Assembly (NCBI GenBank): GCA_037951105.1
Contig: JBAMJV010009067.1
Span: 1 to 64,000 of the forward strand
DNA length: 64,000 nucleotides
Direction of reading: 5' to 3'
Source of the DNA: Echinarachnius parma
Taxonomy: Eukaryota > Echinodermata > Echinoidea > Clypeasteroida > Echinarachniidae
How positions within the stretch are numbered: position 1 is the stretch's first letter; the number at the start of each line of letters is the position of its first letter. The notes below the pieces were generated by a model, which was given only the letters and a program-made list of their open reading frames with translations, ran no database searches and had not been told where the DNA came from. This document shows positions 41,681 through 53,232 of this stretch, piece by piece. A program made the position numbers and the translations under genes.

Positions 41681-42276
41681 AGGGTGACTAAATTAAAAAA
41701 TGTAAAGACTTTGGTTGATCTATAATAATGAAAACATCACATATCTGTTGACTATTTGATGTACATTTTTGTCATATTTTTAATATTATTTTGTCTATTA
41801 CTTTTTTCTACCTGCTCAGCTTCACCCCTAAAAAAAACCGGCCAGAAGCTATTGACTTCTGTGACATCATAATACCATTCAACCATCAGTCAGCTAGATG
41901 AACAAAAGATATTGGTATGTCCACTGATCACCTATTTACAATAGCATTGTATGTTTTATACAATGCCCACTCACCATGAAAAGAAGGGTTTCAATGAAAA
42001 CATCCAACGCTAATGCAATAAGGTACTTAGTGGGTGAGAACATATCTTTTGTTTATGTTTATCTAGCTGATCGAAGGTTGAATGATATTGTGATGTCACA
42101 GAAGTCAATAGCTTCTGGGTTTTTTAGGGGTGGATCTTAGCAGGTAGAATAAAAATAATATAAAAAATAATATACAAAATATGACAAAAATGTACATCAA
42201 ATAGTCAACAGATATGTGATGTATTCATTATTATAGATCAACCAAAGTCAACATGCGTTTTTAATTTAGTCACCCT
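41681..42276. mobile_element. piggyBac-like MITE with TTAA target sites
   Basis: 596 bp flanked by TTAA (41677-41680, 42277-42280). Ends AGGGTGACTAAATT / AATTTAGTCACCCT; arms of about 240 bp pair through TGACTTCTGTGACATCA and ACATCACATATCTGTTGAC. TTAA duplication is the piggyBac signature. No transposase. Confidence 0.85.
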
Positions 42277-42289
42277 TTAAAAGTGAGGG

Positions 42290-43130
42290 GCCCAGGGGCT
42301 TTTGATGCATTCATTGGTCCGAAACTCATCCCCTTTTCTGACATGAACAACAAGCATGTACAGTCACGGTGCTCCGGATTTTTACATAATATAAAACATG
42401 CATGATTTGTGCCGGTTTCTTTGCGACCCGTTTGTATTTGCCATGCTATCGGTAGGGTTGCCAACCGGAGACATTTTTTTGTTGTGGGGGGGGGGGGGGG
42501 GGGGGGGGGGGGGCATTGGTTAGCATATTGTGATCCGACTGATTTAGGGGGCACATGTGATACATCTCGAAAGCTGAAATCCAAAATATTCTGGGGCTCC
42601 GCCCCACTGGGTGTACTTCGGTTCATGTTTTAAAAAAAAAGATTAACAACGGAATAAACATAATATAATATTACAAAAACGTGATGCAACAATTGCTACA
42701 GTTAAAAAAAAAAATTATATCCTGCCCTGCCTTGCCCCCCACCCCGTTTTCAAATTTTGGGCGAGCCAATGTGGAGCTTTTATCTCTTTCACTGATCCCC
42801 CCCCCCACCCCCTACCCTCCAAATAATGGATCGACGCCTCTCGATACAACCATATGCATACACGTGCAAACCAGCGATATTTTACAAATTAATGCAAACA
42901 CCCACGTTCCTATAATCATGTTCCACATACACACAATGACATCTTTCATACATACACACAATTACATCTTTCATGTATACAAACATAAAAGGCCCTGCAA
43001 ATATACAATCAATATCTTTTTAGACACACACAAACATATTTAATTACATAAACGAATCCCGATTTAAAAAAAAAACGATGCACTGAAACAGATTCATCTG
43101 TATATGATATTCGCATACAGTATTCATGAG
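42290..43130. other. Homopolymer-rich repeat remnants
   Basis: Contains 28 consecutive G at 42486-42513, CCGACTGATTTAGGGGGCAC-type fragments resembling hAT-like element interiors, and CACACA/CATACA-rich DNA. No gene. Confidence 0.4.
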
Positions 43131-43139
43131 ATAGGCGAA

Positions 43140-43440
43140 TTACAGTTCGTAATAAATATAACAGTTGGTGATGCTGTGCTACATTCACTTACCATGTCGC
43201 CCAGTGAACCACGATAACTATGGCCACCATGGATGGTCGTAAAACAATTTAGAAGCATGTTTGCGCATCGATCGACTTCTTTACAATGTCCATGTGTTTT
43301 AAAGTACATGCGTTTCGGAGAACTAAATTTCTAGTGGGAATAACGTCAAGACAGTTCTTACCTGCACAATATAGATAGAAGGCGATAAAAAGATAATTTT
43401 CGAGATGCCGATATTGCGCAGTTATGTTCACCTATAGTGC
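43140..43440. repeat. Dispersed repeat R2, copy 2
   Basis: Matches 1870-2180 with small deletions. Confidence 0.75.
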
Positions 43441-43584
43441 AAAGTACACGTCTAACACGTCAGCATAACATTATTACCCATCAGTGCGTGAAATATTACC
43501 ACTCGGGGATACTTGATTTTACATGGCCGTACGTGCCATCGATATAAATTCAACAATAGGCCGTGTGTGTTATATATATATACA

Positions 43585-43640
43585 CAGGGTGGCCCAGAAA
43601 GGAAAAAAAAAAGAGAACGGCCGGGGTACGTACTTCCCAT
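43585..43640. mobile_element. Isolated mariner-like MITE end
   Basis: CAGGGTGGCCCAGAAAGG preceded by a TA-rich tract. The partner end is not found. Confidence 0.55.
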
Positions 43641-43940
43641 AGCAAATAAACAGAATGACTAATTTTACAGGATAATATAACAAGTATAACATATGTTTAT
43701 AAACAAATGTTGTACTTGCTATGTTACACTGGCATACCCAGGATGTTTATAATCAGGGGGCGCGGGGGATTCGTGGGCCAATATTTCCGAGGCCGAGGTC
43801 GAGACCACGGATCCCTTTAGAGACCCTCATTCCCTATTATGAATATCGACCCTTTTCTTCGATTATGAATAGTGGTCCTTACCCGGTCCTTATTAATAAT
43901 ATTACACTCTTTTCAAATTACGAATAGTGGTCCTAATATA

Positions 43941-44165
43941 CTCTGCAAAAAAAGAAACAGGACTATTTTCATATTCATGTACGATACAGTGTACATTGTT
44001 TTGATATATTATATCAAATTAAAGGGAAATTTGTCCTCTACAGGCAGGGTATTAATCAAAGGTGTAATCGTTCATGCATGATCTGCCATGGTCAGATAGC
44101 AAGGTCTGTTTTCAAAAATAGCAAAAACAATGGAGGACCGCACCATTCGACTGATATGATAGTAG
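43941..44165. mobile_element. 5' part of the 985-bp TA-flanked element
   Basis: CTGCAAAAAAAGAAACAGGA onward matches 15194-15425. The rest is missing. Confidence 0.75.
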
Positions 44166-44440
44166 GGGAGACTCAGGTTAGTTGAGCCACTTTTTACTCA
44201 AGGTCACCTGGGGCCCTTGGGTAATGTTTTGTAAGGCTGTTTGGGGGTGGGATTGAAAGAGCAGTATGTTAGGCATATTATATCTGTATGAAAAAACACT
44301 TTTGGTTTTAGAGCCAGGGGAGATTAAAAACAATTGGTCAAGTGGCTCAATTAACACCATCACGCAGGTTAGTTGAGCCAGGGTGTCGGGATAGTTGAGC
44401 CATAGATCAGTGGCATAGTTTGTGTACAAATGAGACACAC

Positions 44441-44505
<65 letters not shown>

Positions 44506-44618
44506 CGCACACATACACACATACACACACACACACACTACACACACATACACATACACACTACACAGACACACACACAAACACACCACATCACACAAAC
44601 ACAAACACACATCCATGC

Positions 44619-44650
<32 letters not shown>

Positions 44651-44945
44651 CACACTACACACACATACACACACACACTACACATACACAGACACACACA
44701 CAAACACATCACACAACTACACAAACACACATTCATGCCACACACACACACACACACAATTTCACACAAACACATACACACATACAAAGACATGCAAAGG
44801 GGCACACACATGCATTCAAATACATTTTATCATGAAAATTTTCAACATAATGTACCTCATTTTTAACCCAAAATATTGACCAAATAAGCATACAATTAAG
44901 CTGGCTCAACTACCACACACACACCGGCTCAACTAACACCACACT
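44166..44945. mobile_element. Element with GTTAGTTGAGCC ends enclosing a CA array
   Basis: GGTTAGTTGAGCC words occur at the left (44178 and again near 44366-44400) and their complement GGCTCAACTAAC at the right end. Between them lies the CA-rich block. Confidence 0.5.
44430..44805. repeat. Long interrupted (CA)n microsatellite
   Basis: About 375 bp of CA/CACACATA/CACACAAA with a higher-order repeat: two units containing CACATCCATGCCACAC-like words. Long open frames on both strands here are meaningless low-complexity translations. Confidence 0.95.
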
Positions 44946-45012
44946 CGCCATTTTGAATCATCGTGGTGAAAAGTGAAAGTCGTATACTAGACACAAATCA
45001 AATAATAAGGTT

Positions 45013-45602
45013 AAAGGGGTAGTTTAGTTTTGGTAGAGAGGGCGCTGCACATCACAATTTTTTTGTGAGATAATGAAAAACTGAGTGTCGAATTTGAGAG
45101 AACATGCAATTTTAATGGCAGAATTAAACTTTATTTGGTAAAAATCGGTCCAGAAACGGCTGAAATATCAATAAATATATTTGATCTTATAATTATTTGG
45201 GCCCCAAATAATTAGATGATTTTTCAAAAAATTAAAAAAATGCTTATACTTTTTCAAAATGTTCAAAAGCGTTTTTTAAATATGTTGTTGATGACCCGAC
45301 ATTAGCCAAATGTGTCTATATCATTCATTATTATCATGTTTTATTAAATGTGTGATGATAATGATGTTATCAACGATAATAAAGAAGAACATAACGGTCG
45401 TTCCCTAGTACTAGCAATAGCGCAGCAATAGCGCACCTATATCAGTTTGAAGAATCCTTCCAATAAAGCGCCTTATACAAATTTTCAGTCCCGTGCTCGA
45501 GGATCGACGCTCACCGCTTCAGAAGACATAGAGCGCGTATAGGCCGTAAGTTCAGCCGTAAGTTCGCGTAAGTTCAGCCTTACCAAAACTGTACTACCCC
45601 TT
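45013..45602. mobile_element. MITE family M1 copy with internal foreign segment
   Basis: Ends AAGGGGTAGTTTAGTTTTGG and CCAAAACTGTACTACCCC. Its centre (45290-45545) contains GACCCGACATTAGCCAAATG onward, identical to 45737-45985 just outside it, so the segment was duplicated or the M1 copy arose by a template switch. Confidence 0.75.
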
Positions 45603-45624
45603 TAAAATGATAAACAATGATACT

Positions 45625-46620
45625 CAGTGGCGTAGCTACGGGGGGGGGGGGGGGGGGGGGGGGGCACGTGCCCCCCCCCCCCCCCCCCCCCCCCCCAATC
45701 GTTTGCCCCCCCCCAAAAAAAAAAAAAAAAAAAAAATGATGACCCGACATTAGCCAAATGTGTCTATATCATTCATTATTATCATGTTTTATTAAATGTG
45801 TGATGATAATGATGTTATCAACGATAATAAAGAAGAACATAGCGGTCGTTCCCTAGTACTAGCAATAGCGCACCTATATCAGTTTGAAGAATCCTTCCAA
45901 TAAAGCGCCTTATACAAATTTTCAGTCCCGTGCTCGAGGATCGACGCTCACCGCTTCAGAAGACATAGAGCGCGTATAGGCCTAACAAACTTCCTAGCGC
46001 ATGGTAAATCGTCCATCATACCAGGGGCCTTTTTAGGATCTTGAATCTGCCTCCCGCTTTTATAGATAATTTTGACCATTTGACGCCTTCATGCAGGCTA
46101 TAAAGGCGCATAGCTGCACTACGTAGTCCTAAATGTCTAGGTAAAGACAAACTTCCTTTACTAATTTCTTCACTCCAAATGCACCCGTTCCATTAACTCT
46201 TGATGCATATCTAAGCATATTGTTGATGATCATGATTGAAGGAGCACCAGTCATCTTCCTCAGAGTCGACATCTGCATCAGTTGAACATAGGCCTACTGA
46301 AACTAACTCAAGGGACCCGTGTCATGGGTCTAGTCACGCGACAACAGGCAGGGGACTCTTCCATACATTTGAAAGTGGAGGTGATTGTTCCTCTCACTTT
46401 TTAATATACAGATACAAAATTTGCAAAAGCTCCCTAATATACAGTGGGAGGGGAACAACCCCTCCCATGGCGTCGATCCTGAGGGGCAGGGGTGCGGTCG
46501 CCCCCAATGAAAATATTGGGGGCGAGCATATCATTTCGCCCCCCCCCCCTCCAAATAATTTCTGAAAATGAGGAAGATAATGCCAAAGAGGGGAAAGACA
46601 CATTTATCAATAATTAATCT
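45625..46620. mobile_element. hAT-like element, forward copy (right boundary uncertain)
   Basis: Starts CAGTGGCGTAGCTACGGGGG. Its interior is repeated in inverse orientation at about 62840-63664, which ends CCCCGTAGCTACGCCACTG. Contains a 109-codon frame from 46236 (Ser/Thr-rich start) that I cannot identify. Confidence 0.65.
45640..45696. repeat. G-run / CACGTG / C-run palindrome
   Basis: 25 G, then CACGTG, then 26 C: a nearly pure G:C hairpin at the left end of a hAT-like element. A shorter version is at 63604-63650. Confidence 0.9.
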
Positions 46621-47040
46621 TCAAAATAGCTGTGTCTTTTTTAGTTTGAAAAGGACTGTAAATCTCGTTTTCTGCCGCGCGCTTCATATTGTAAGTTTCA
46701 TTTCGGTTTGCTTGAACTCACCTTTCGAACTGTGTTGGGCAGTGTAATTTCTCAAACGCACACCTCAAACGAAGTTTATTAAACCCTCATCTATAGCACA
46801 CCGTCACAGAAAATAATATAATCTGAAATAAAAATATCTTTCAGTAAATTCGGTCCATATGCGCTGAACGCAAATCATATTGGAATATTATTTCACCCCA
46901 CATTTGAAAGTGAAGAACAAAAAAAAGAAAGAAAGAAAGAAAAAGGAAAAGAAAATACTTGTTAATTCTAACGTTTAACAATTAAGTTATACATCCATTA
47001 AACGTTTTTGCTGCGCGCTTCGTGCGCAAACAAATTATCT
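46621..47040. other. No gene seen
   Basis: Includes an A-rich AAGAAAGAAAG tract near 46925 and a CTGCGCGCTTCGTGCGC hairpin-like word near 47010. Confidence 0.4.
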
Positions 47041-47044
47041 CAAT

Positions 47045-47960
47045 TTGTTGTGTAACTTGCGTGGAAGAGGGATACCCCCTCCCAAACCCTCCCCCTCTGG
47101 CTCTGCCCCAGCCCTCAGTCGCTTCGCTCCCTCGGGACTCATTTTGGGCTGTAAGCTATGTTGTTGGATCATACATAATGTGGCATATGGTTTATGTTTT
47201 TATGCACCAGATTGCACCATTTCAAGTATATAAATGCCAAATCTTCCCCGTGGGAAGGGATACCCCCTCCCAAACCCTCCCCCTCTGGCTCTGCCCCAGC
47301 CCTCGGTCGCTTCGCTCCCTCGGGACTCATTTTGGGCTGTAAGATATGTTGTTGGATCATACATAATGTGGCATATGGTTTATGTTTTTTATGCACCAGA
47401 TTGCACCATTTCAAGTATATAAATGCCAAATCTTCCCCGTGGGAGGGGATACCCCCTCCCAAACCCTCCCCCTCTGGCTCTGCCCCAGCCCTCGGTCGCT
47501 TCGCTCCCTCGGGACTCATTTTGGGCTGTAAGATATGTTGTTGGATCATACATAATGTGGCATATGGTTTATGTTTTTATGCACCAGATTGCACCATTTC
47601 AAGTATATAAATGCCCAATCTTCCCCGTGGGAGGGGGATACCCCCTCCCAAACCCTACCCCTCGGTCGCTACGCTCCCTCGGGACTCATTTCGGGCTGTA
47701 AGCTATGTTGTTGGATCATACATAATGTGGCAAATGGTTTATGTTTTTATGCACCAGATTGCACCATTTCAAGTATATAAACGCCAAATCTTCCCCGTGG
47801 GAGGGGGATACCCCCTCCCCAAACCCTCCCCCTCTGGCTCTGCCCCAGCCCTTGGTCGCTTCGCTCCCTCGGGACTCATTTTTGGCTGTAAGCTATATTG
47901 TTGGATCATGTTTTTATGCACAATTTCAAGTCAAAAAATGCAATAGCTCCCTACCGTGGG
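47045..47960. repeat. Tandem array, ~189-bp unit, five copies
   Basis: Units start near 47045, 47234, 47423, 47611 and 47781 (spacings about 189, 189, 188 and 170). Each contains CTCGGTCGCTTCGCTCCCTC, ATGTTGTTGGATCATACATA and CACCAGATTGCACCATTTCA. The 189 period is divisible by three, so long repeated translations appear on both strands; they are not genes. Related words flank the elements at 61.6 and 62.5 kb. Confidence 0.9.
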
Positions 47961-48388
47961 AGGAGGGACTCCGCTCAGTCACTTCGCTCCCTCTGGCTTG
48001 GTCGCTTTATCCTCGCAATGTCTCACTCGCACCTCTGGCTCAAAGTTGGCAACTCTGTGAGTGTGGTTGGGCATGAGCCCCTAAACACATAAACCGTGAG
48101 CCCCCTTAGGGTTTTGCCCCCCTTGCTTGAGAGAATGTTTTTCATTATCTCACAAACAAATTAGTTCGTGCAGCGCCCTCTTTACTAAAATTGAACTACC
48201 CCATGCCTTTTAATCTCTCACATTTGCTAGATCTACTACCAGCATGAACATCGACGTAGCATTTTCCACATTTTGAGACTTAATTTTGGGCCACTCAAAT
48301 CGTACGTAAGAATTCAAAGTTATCGTAAGAGTATTTTGCGATGTCCGCACGAGTCCCTTAAGACGTCCGTATGGATGCTAATATTATT

Positions 48389-48821
48389 AGCGTATTTTCG
48401 CACGGCGACGCATGTGCGGCGACGGGGGATTTAAATCCGCTGTGACCGTCCCCGTACTCTGGCTACCGTCGCGATCTATTTGCAGTTTTGCAATTCTGAA
48501 TACGCGGGAGTTTCCGCGCTTGTTGTACTAAAAGCATACGGTATAGGCAATACAATTCACAACATAGGCTACTGTGCATGCAGCGCATGTGTACGAATCA
48601 GTGCATGAAACACGTGAGGCAATGCATGCGAGCCTCGCCGTCACAGTTAACAAGCGCTCTGATTGGCTGATCACGTACCCGCGTAGTAGCTCTACGCCCG
48701 ACGTTAATTCGGTCAAATACCGTCGTCGGTTTGGAGGATATGCGGAAATTTTCTCTCTGAGTGCGACCCCCGCTAAGATTAACGTTCTAAACTAACATGC
48801 GTCGCCGTGCGAAAAGACGCT
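48389..48821. mobile_element. 433-bp TIR element with AGCGT..TTTTCGCACGGCGACG ends
   Basis: AGCGTATTTTCGCACGGCGA at the left mirrors the right end. The paralogous segment at 58500-58520 reads straight through (GCTAATATTGTGTG), giving an empty site; ATT appears duplicated. A related copy with diverged ends is at 50283-50633. Confidence 0.8.
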
Positions 48822-48989
48822 ATTGTGTGCACGGGAGCAGTGGGATTAACTTTTGCTTTCATTGTCATTCGCCGGCGAATATGTGACTGATACGCAAAGA
48901 TACCAAATACATCGTACGATATCTACATTTTCCCAAATCGTAGAAAATCGTTCGGCACCCCCCCCCCCCCCCCCCCCTCATAGCAGGGC

Positions 48990-49320
48990 AGACTGACGTC
49001 TTTAAGGCGTCATAAATTCGTTCGCCGACGACTTTATTATGACATATTTAAAAATATATTTTTGCCATTATTATTTGTGTCGTATACAGACGACGTTGTT
49101 ACGATGTCTTTATGAACATGATGAATATGACGTCTTTAAAAAAAAAATGTTGCCGTTATAGTTTTTGTCGTTTGGACGACCTTATTATGACGTCGTTATC
49201 ACGTCAAAATATGACGTCAACATGACATTAAACGCGGGTGCAAATTGTTGATGTTTTGACGTAAATTTACGACGCCTTTAAGACGACGTATACGACGTAA
49301 ATAAGACGTAATTTTTATCA
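48990..49320. repeat. GACGT-rich segment
   Basis: At least nine GACGT/ACGTC cores, several as full GACGTC palindromes, within 330 bp of AT-rich DNA. No fixed period. Confidence 0.7.
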
Positions 49321-49479
49321 GTTTTTGCTATGAGGGCGGGTGAATTTCGGACTTACATTATTGCGTCCCAACCCAAACAGACCGATCGACCACCCATCGC
49401 CGCTGGAAAGGACTAAATGACAACCTACACTTTCACGTACTGTAAACGTTAATGATAATATTCGCGGTGCTTTAATTTT

Positions 49480-50200
49480 CGTGGATTTCGCACTCAAGTC
49501 GGCGTCCGCGAACCCGCGAATATGCAATGTCAGCGATTTTCATTTACTTGATAATACCATCATAATGACGAGGGTCTTCCGATCGGCTGCGAATTCAAAA
49601 TCCGCGAATGTGTGTTTGCGTCGCTCAGCGCGAAATATCAGTCGCGCGAAGAAAAAAAAACGATTACAGTTAGCCTACATGAAAATATCAAAGAATCATT
49701 TCTAGTGATAAATCAATGCCAATGCCAACCGTTGGGTAGTTCGCTGCCCGAACTGCCTGCACATACATGTAGCTATAGCTCAGCTCAGCCGATAGCTGCC
49801 GTATGTAATATTGGAACCTGCAGTGCGTTTTGGAGCTAGGAAAGGGGAATTACGGACGTAACAATAGTAGCGCCCATTGAGCTCTGAGTCGCATAGCGTG
49901 GTATGCATGTAGGTGGTGTGTGTTCACAAATCACGTCCTGAATCTGGACTAACCGTTGGGTAAAACCCGCTACAACGTACATTATTCAGAATGATGCCAT
50001 ATTACATTGTATTCAATTTAATAAAAAAGCATACATTTGAACTATTATGATTGAAGCGCACATCCATCCAGGCCACTCCAGCTATAACCGTGCAATTTAA
50101 TGTAATGTAGGCCTATATTATATTGTGCTAGCTATTCTGCCTTTTGGAAACAAAATACTACAATCTTGTCTTTCCATGTTACACGTATCTGCTCAACTAA
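49480..50200 (+). repeat. Relict 5' flank of the gene family (no exon follows)
   Basis: Contains the CCAACCGTTGGGTA, AAAACCCGCTACAACGTACA, GAAGCGCACATCCATCC and CTATTCTGCCTTTTGGAAAC landmarks and a trace of AGAAATACAA near 50205. It then breaks off before the expected ATG. Confidence 0.6.
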
Positions 50201-50282
50201 TTTATCAGAAATACAAACAGAAAACAAAATAAGAGAGACACTTGCAAATATGATAGTGATGCCCCCTCCCCCTCAAAGCATT

Positions 50283-50633
50283 AGCGTCTTTTCGCTCGAC
50301 GGGGGACGGGGGATTTAAATCACCTGTGACCGTCTCCGTACTCTGGCTACCGTCGCGATTTGCAGTTTCGCAGTGAAGAACACGGGGAACGTGCATCGAT
50401 ACGATGGGAACGTGTCCTTGCACGAGAGAACAGGCGCGCTGATTGGCTGACCATGCACTGACCTCTGGCTGACCCATTGAAGTATGGACTGTCCCCGCCG
50501 CTCTACGCCGGACGCTAATTCAGCCGAATACCGTTGTAGGTTTGGACGCTACGCGGAAATTCTCGCTCTGAGTGCGACCCCCCGCTAAGATTAGCGTTCT
50601 AAAATAACCGCGTCGTCGTTGCGAAAACAGGCT
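50283..50633. mobile_element. Second copy of the AGCGT TIR element
   Basis: Starts AGCGTCTTTTCGCTCGACGG and ends TTGCGAAAACAGGCT; shares GGGGGATTTAAATC and CGTACTCTGGCTACCGTCGC with 48389-48821. ATT flanks both sides. Confidence 0.75.
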
Positions 50634-50639
50634 ATTAGC

Positions 50640-50910
50640 TATTCGTCTCACAGTGACTGGTAAAAAAATGCATGTATCGGTCTGCAGACATAGACTAGAA
50701 ATACAATGTTGCCATAGTTACGTACAGACGCCTCCTGTATGCGTGTCTTCAATACGAACACATAAATGGACAAAGGATAATGAAAGTATGATGGATAATT
50801 TTCACATTCTGATATACATAATAATTTCTGGCAACCTAGGACCAAAAATGAAATCAAATTCACATACTAAAACACTTCCACATTATATACAGTACATGTT
50901 ATAGTAAGGG
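50640..50910. repeat. Second relict upstream segment
   Basis: GTCTGCAGACATAGACTAGA through TCACATACTAAAACACTTCC matches 51110-51370 and 2330-2480, the distal 5' flanks of copies C and A, and 61305-61345. Confidence 0.6.
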
Positions 50911-51079
50911 GTAGTTTCCAGCAATGCACTCATGAAACAAACATACAAAAAGGGTACCTGTTTAGGTGCACTAGTGTTCGCCTTTAAGAGCATTAAAAGC
51001 ATTTGGGGTGTAAACTTTAAAAAGGTGCGAATGAACCCCCACCACCCCCCCCCCCCCCCTAGAGGGGGCTGACCCCTCC

Positions 51080-51700
51080 CCCTTCATTGGCATTATTCAT
51101 CTCACTGACTACATGGTAAAACAAAAATGCATGAAACATAGCCTAGAAATACAATGTTGCTATAGATACGTACAGACGCATCTTGTTTGTCGTCAATACA
51201 TTCAGCTTCCTGCATGAATGGACAAAGGACAAAGGAAAGTATGATGAATAATGAAGTGTTCAGATTTTCAAAAACATCATTTTATTAATACGGCGACCTA
51301 ATTTTCTCATACATTTTGATGGAATGGAACAGATGAAAACATATTCACATACTGAAATCACTTTCACATATGAAACAATCAATTTAGCTGATTCATTTGA
51401 TTTAATTTATGCAAAGAAACCCGGGTAAAACCCACCACTATAATTGATCACTGATACAGCATTCCAGTTGTTAATAACAACACCATACACAATGCGCATC
51501 AATCGTATCATCATGATCATGTATAGAATTTATAATTAACGGACCACGTACTTCATACAGCTATTATTGATTTGTTTAGTGCGCCAGTTCATCGTCTGCA
51601 TTTTACGCACAAATACAGCCTTGTACGTTATATTTTCCAGATTTCAACGAAGAAATACAATTCCAAGCCTTATTTTAACAACAACCGCAGATCTGGGAAC
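51080..51700 (+). promoter_or_regulatory. 5' flank / probable promoter of gene copy C
   Basis: Aligns along its length with 2320-2818. Proximal blocks GGGTAAAACCCACCACT, GGACCACGTACTTCATACAG, TATATTTTCCAGATTTCAAC and AAGAAATACAATTCCAAGCC precede the ATG by less than 300 bp. Confidence 0.5.
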
Positions 51701-53232
51701 ATGAAGGGCCTGTTTGTGATGGCGGGTAAGAGTTTATCGTCAGAATTTTAGAGAAAAATAGTCGTATAAATTAGCAAGCCTTTATATTAATTTTGATATC
51801 ATGATAGCAATATTGTCTGACTCAAATAAAAAACTCTCAGAGGGGTGTTCTTTTAAGTATATGAATATGACTTCCTTACTAGCTTAATTGGCTTTTATAC
51901 CAGGACAGCGCTCATCATTATTCATCATCGTAATACGATCATCATCATACTATCATCACATCATCATACTATGATGATAGTATGATGATGTGACGGTGAC
52001 GGTGACGGATGTGATGGTGATAATGATGACGTGACGGTGACGGTGACGGATGTGACGGTGATAATTATGATGTGACGGAGATGGTGACGGTGATAATGAT
52101 GTGACGGTGACGGTGACGGATGTGATGGTGATAATGATGATGTGACGGTGATGGTGACGGATGTTACCGTGATAATGATTATGTGACGGTGACGGATGTG
52201 ACGGTGATAATGATGATGTGACGGTGACGGATAATGACGATGATAATGATGATGATTAGTTATCAGGATGATGATGTAGGAGAAAACCTCTTATTGTGAT
52301 TAGAAAGTTTGAACAAATGAAATGATTTACGCGTATTTTCGAGTTTTGTTATGTCCACTAGCAGTATTATGACTATAAATTTAGTTAAAAGTAGTATTTG
52401 TAATATTCACTAGCAGTTTATTTATTTATTTATTTATTTGTTTTATTTATTTTATACTGCAGGGTAGGCCTGTTCACTTATGCAAAACTGCTTTACGAAG
52501 GCGCCCTGCAGTTTAACTTGCATATTGGCATACAACAAAATATAAACATATATACAATACATTATAACAATTCAAAACGAACTTTAATTAGTACCATTTT
52601 TTCTTTAATTATAATAATTAATTTTAGTATCATTATTATCATTATTAATATTAATATAAAATTTTGTTTTAATTTATATGACATTGTCATTATTTGTTAT
52701 ATTACATGTGCTACAGATGTTCTGGTGTTATTGCTGATGGTGTCGCAGCAGCTGCAAGGAGCGTCTGTGACACCGACATGGCAGCCAAAAAATGCAACCA
52801 GGGATGCTGATGACGTAGCAATTGGAGCTTTAATCATAGGTACAGTAAACAAAATTGATATAGGTTTTCCCGGTCAAGTTTGGCAGTCAAAATCGTTTTT
52901 AAATAATTCAAATTCCTAATTTTACCTTAGAAATTACATGAATTTGCCCTTACATGATTTATTTTCCTCTAAAATTGCATGATGTCTAGCCCATTCTTTA
53001 CCAACTCTTTCTGCAACGGGGCCATTATCTTGCAGATTCCGATCGACATGACGACATACCAACTGGCTCACCACCCTGCGCACCGACTCCGACGCCGCTG
53101 CTCCCATTCCACATACCGCCCTACGTGTACAAAGTCGTCTTGCCGTCCGTTGGCGCGGGGGTGCTGCTGCTGTGCTGTTGCTGTTGCTGTTGCGTCTGTT
53201 GCTTCAAATGCGGTTGCTGTATATCTAATTGA
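51701..53232 (+). CDS. Family copy C: small single-pass Cys-tailed membrane protein (most compact)
   Basis: Three exons: 51701-51725, 52717-52839, 53036-53232. Introns of 991 and 196 bp, GT..AG, phase 1; 114 aa. The signal peptide (MKGLFVMADVLVLLLMV core) is split by intron 1. The ectodomain has one NAT sequon and DADDVAIGALII as in A, then SDRHDDIPTGSPPCAPTPTP, with an extra Cys where A has Gly, then LLPFHIPPYVY. The transmembrane segment KVVLPSVGAGVLLL runs into seven Cys, then VCCFKCGCCISN and stop. It retains the original C terminus that copy A lost to a transposon. Exons 2 and 3 are close enough to A to prove a recent duplication, while the frame is intact in both, which argues for selection. 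Function unknown. Confidence 0.82.
51956..52262. repeat. GACGGT/GATGAT minisatellite in copy C intron 1
   Basis: Starts at the conserved hairpin. Higher-order units of GACGGTGACGGATGTGA plus GGTGATAATGATGAT repeat about seven times. Copy A has only the first unit. Confidence 0.9.

Noticed and set aside
44407..44879. Several 110-149-codon frames rich in His/Thr or Cys/Val
   Set aside because: They are translations of the CA microsatellite in different frames.
46236..46565. 109-codon frame with Ser/Thr-rich start as a transposase N terminus
   Set aside because: No BED finger or hAT motif is visible, and the frame runs into low-complexity C-rich element sequence.
47022..48076. Repeated proline-rich frames on both strands
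   Set aside because: Produced by the 189-bp tandem repeat whose length is a multiple of three.
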